Of a stretch of 64,000 bases of DNA, positions 61,935-64,000 are shown piece after piece. The stretch is from Neobacillus novalis NBRC 102450. GTDB lineage: Bacteria; Bacillota; Bacilli; Bacillales; Cytobacillaceae. The position numbers and the translations under genes were made by a program. The notes under the pieces were generated by a model. That model did not search any database and had not been told where the DNA came from. It was given only the letters and a program-made list of their open reading frames with translations. Location of the stretch: NCBI RefSeq assembly GCF_001591805.1, contig NZ_BCVP01000016.1, positions 1 through 64,000 of the forward strand, in the 5' to 3' direction. Position 1 is the stretch's first letter. The number at the start of each line of letters is the position of its first letter.

Positions 61935-62903
61935 CTAGGTCCACCACATATCCCCAACAGAATCCTTCACAATAACTGGCAGGAGATTTTGAATCGCTTT
62001 GGTAAATCCTTCTTCAATAGACATTAATCCGTCCTCGTGCTCGATGCTGATGACATCATCATAGCCATAAAGTCGCAGCGTGCTGATGATGTCCGCCCAT
62101 ACCTTTGGTTCGTGGCCAAATCCAACGGTTCGGAAATACCAGGCGCGATTTCTCATATCGGTGTAGGACGTCATATCAGTTAAACCATTTCGATTCATAT
62201 TTGGTTGGTCGATGATGGTATCCTTAGCGTGGAAATGGTGAATGGCCTTTTCACGGCCTAAAACTTTTATGGCCTCGACCGGGTCAATGCCTTGCCACCA
62301 CAAATGACTGGGATCAAGGTTGGCGCCGATTGCTGGACCGCATGCCTCCCTTAATCTCAGTAGTGTCGCTGGTGTATGGACGGAAAAGCCACCGTGCAAT
62401 TCCAGTCCAATTTTTACCTGATGCTGGTCAGCAAAGGCGGCTTTCTCTTTCCAATACGGAATGATTTTTTCTTCCCACTGCCATTTCAGAATTTCTTGAA
62501 AATCATTTGGCCATGGTGCAATTGGCCAGTTGGGGTATTTTGCTTCCTCATGATCACCGGGACAACCGGAAAACGTATTGACGACGGCAACACCAAGTTT
62601 ACCTGCCAGTAGAACCGTTTTATTGAACAGGGCATCGGCTTCCTCGGAAATTTGTTTTTGGGGATGAAGCGGATTCGAATGGCAGCTTAATGCACTAATC
62701 GTCAGTCCTCTGCTGCCGATTTTATCCAAAAATTCTCTTTGCTTTGTTTCATCCGCCAATAATTCATCCACTTTGCAATGGGCATCTCCAGGATATCCTC
62801 CAGTCCCCAGTTCGACCGCTTCAATTCCTTTTGCGGCAACGAAATCTAACATATCCTCCAGCTTTTTATCTGAAAACAAAACGGTAAAAACCCCTAATTT
62901 CAT
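61935..62903 (-). CDS. Sugar phosphate isomerase/epimerase (AP endonuclease 2-like TIM barrel)
   Basis: The 322-residue protein starts MKLGVFTVLFSDKKLEDMLD and has the IolE/IolI-type barrel with ELGTGGYPG, KIGLELHGGFSVHTP (Glu ligand), GANLDPSHLWWQGIDP (Asp, His), HFHAKD and SIEHEDGLMS. Members isomerise or epimerise keto-sugars or inosose using a metal ion. AAGGGGG precedes the ATG. It is divergent from a LacI regulator, which suggests a sugar catabolic locus whose remaining genes lie outside the window. Confidence 0.82.
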   Translation of the reverse strand: MKLGVFTVLFSDKKLEDMLDFVAAKGIEAVELGTGGYPGDAHCKVDELLADETKQREFLDKIGSRGLTISALSCHSNPLHPQKQISEEADALFNKTVLLAGKLGVAVVNTFSGCPGDHEEAKYPNWPIAPWPNDFQEILKWQWEEKIIPYWKEKAAFADQHQVKIGLELHGGFSVHTPATLLRLREACGPAIGANLDPSHLWWQGIDPVEAIKVLGREKAIHHFHAKDTIIDQPNMNRNGLTDMTSYTDMRNRAWYFRTVGFGHEPKVWADIISTLRLYGYDDVISIEHEDGLMSIEEGFTKAIQNLLPVIVKDSVGDMWWT

Positions 62904-63031
62904 AAAAAATCCCCCTTAAATGTAATCCGTTACTTCCATTCTATTAGGATGAAAGAGCAATTATTATCAATATAGATTGATATAAATGGGGAGCAATTGA
63001 CATATATATAGTATGGAATTTTATTTAACCG

Positions 63032-63045
63032 TGGAATCGATTACA
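63032..63045. promoter_or_regulatory. LacI/CcpA-type operator before the LacI regulator gene
   Basis: TGGAATCGATTACA contains the CG-centred dyad AATCGATT and fits the cre consensus with one mismatch. It lies 28 bases before the regulator start, in the divergent gap 62904-63072. It could be an autoregulatory operator or a CcpA site. Confidence 0.55.
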
Positions 63046-63072
63046 ATTTTTAAACTGAAAGTGGGAAGCATC

Positions 63073-64000
63073 ATGGCCAATATCCAACAGGTAGCTGAAA
63101 AAGCAGGTGTTTCCGCTGCCACGGTTTCAAGGGTGCTTAATAACGTATCCTCCGTCAGTTCGAAAACGAGATTGAAAGTGGAACATGCGATTAAAGAACT
63201 GAACTATGAACCGAGCATGTTAGGGAGAAATCTTCGAAATTCCGAAAGTCGTCTGTTATTAGTGTTAATTCCGAGTATTTCCAATCCCTTTTATACAGAA
63301 ATAATCAAGGGGATTGAAACGATTGCGATTGCCAACCATTACAACATTCTTCTCTGTGCCACAGACTCTAATGCAGAGCGTGATAACATTTACTTTAACA
63401 TGGTGAAAAATAAATTGGCTGATGGAATTATTTCGATGGATCCAACCATCAATAGGCAAAAGCTCAATGAATTAGCTGAGAAACATCCAATTATCCTTTG
63501 TAGCGAGTACGAAGAAGGTGGTTCGATTCCTTATGTCACCATAGATCATAAACTGGCTGCCTATCATGCCGTGAAACATTTGATTAAACTAGGGAACAAG
63601 AAAATAGCCTTGATTAATTCTGATGAAACGTATCTTTATGCCCGTCAGCGGAGAGAAGGCTATGAAAGGGCCTTACAAGAGTTTAACCTGCCTATCCGGA
63701 AGGAATGGATCTATCATACCGAACATCTAGAGTTTGAACATGGTGTTCATGCAATGAGAAGGCTGCTGCAAGTAAACGAGCGGCCAACAGCCGTTTTTGC
63801 TGTATCAGATACCTTAGCGATTGGCGCCTTAAAGGAGATTAATGTAAATGGGTTACATGTTCCAAATGATATCGCCGTTGTCGGATTTGATAAAATCACC
63901 TTTTCAAATATGACCAATCCCACACTCACAACCGTTGCACAGCCGATGTACAAAATGGGTTGTACCGCAGCAAATATGCTGATTAACCGGATTAAAGGAA
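63073..64000 (+). CDS. LacI-family transcriptional regulator, 5' part
   Basis: ATG 63073 opens a frame that runs to the end of the window (309 codons). The N-terminus MANIQQVAEKAGVSAATVSR is a LacI helix-turn-helix with hinge, followed by a periplasmic-binding-protein-like domain (LLVLIPSISNPFYTEI, VSDTLAIGALK, VVGFDKITFSNMTNP). Only the last 20-30 residues are missing. Divergence from the sugar isomerase suggests it controls that gene and responds to a sugar. Confidence 0.9.
   Translation, partial: MANIQQVAEKAGVSAATVSRVLNNVSSVSSKTRLKVEHAIKELNYEPSMLGRNLRNSESRLLLVLIPSISNPFYTEIIKGIETIAIANHYNILLCATDSNAERDNIYFNMVKNKLADGIISMDPTINRQKLNELAEKHPIILCSEYEEGGSIPYVTIDHKLAAYHAVKHLIKLGNKKIALINSDETYLYARQRREGYERALQEFNLPIRKEWIYHTEHLEFEHGVHAMRRLLQVNERPTAVFAVSDTLAIGALKEINVNGLHVPNDIAVVGFDKITFSNMTNPTLTTVAQPMYKMGCTAANMLINRIKG

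Overview
The window comes from a low-GC, endospore-forming Gram-positive bacterium of the Bacillaceae (Bacillus/Neobacillus type). Evidence for this: strong AGGAGG ribosome binding sites with frequent TTG and GTG starts, CcpA-type cre boxes, lipoprotein signal peptides on the ABC binding proteins, a YaaH-like GH18 protein, and a small spore-protein-like gene. No rRNA, no complete tRNA, no CRISPR array, no intact transposase and no phage genes were seen. Most of the window is metabolic operons separated by hairpin terminators.

Bases 1-2451 hold the 3' end of a GH18 gene, an RraB-like gene and an RQC-minor-1/zinc-ribbon gene. Bases 2676-14907 are a 12-kb plus-strand cluster: GNAT acyltransferase, M20 deacylase, RpiR regulator, M19 dipeptidase, enolase-superfamily N-acylamino acid racemase, S12 serine hydrolase, and a complete dipeptide/oligopeptide ABC importer. 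The acyltransferase, racemase and deacylase match the known N-succinylamino acid route that converts D- to L-amino acids. With the importer and two peptidases the cluster looks like a scavenging system for D-amino-acid-containing peptides. Bases 14908-17405 hold a 52-bp tandem repeat array, a small helical protein, an inverted repeat and an APH-type kinase. A lone sigma-70-like factor follows at 17406.

Bases 18177-28888 are the most interesting part. They encode an M24 peptidase homologue, a FadR-type GntR regulator, a MeaB-type GTPase, the two subunits of a B12-dependent acyl-CoA mutase, a PaaK-type acyl-CoA ligase, a short-chain dehydrogenase, an AEC permease and an MFS permease. The mutase does not carry the methylmalonyl-CoA mutase active site. 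It has Ile and Val where the 2-hydroxyisobutyryl-CoA mutase of Kyrpidia tusciae is reported to have them. The set therefore reads as a complete pathway: acid uptake, CoA activation, isomerisation to (R)-3-hydroxybutyryl-CoA and oxidation to acetoacetyl-CoA. Repeated TTGTCAGACAA operators paired with cre boxes occur upstream of both the first gene and the MFS gene, which ties the region into one regulon.

Bases 29630-43265 are a cobalamin riboswitch followed by a B12 uptake and late-synthesis operon (btuF, btuC, a btuD-cbiZ fusion, cbiA, cobT, cobO, cbiP, cbiB, cobD, cobU, cobS, cobC, a second cobU-like gene and a cytoplasmic btuF-like gene). This operon could supply the coenzyme of the mutase next door. 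Bases 43462-48586 hold single genes (DUF4317, an esterase, a tandem AhpD-like protein, uppP, a small spore-type protein, an SDR). Bases 48640-57452 are a divergent lsr system for autoinducer-2: lsrR-lsrK-cupin to the left and lsrA-C-D-B-F to the right; lsrG is absent. Bases 57637-64000 hold a DUF2161 nuclease-fold protein, a kinase pseudogene fragment, a tandem S13 PBP whose second domain has lost its catalytic residues, a TIM-barrel sugar isomerase and the start of a divergent LacI regulator.
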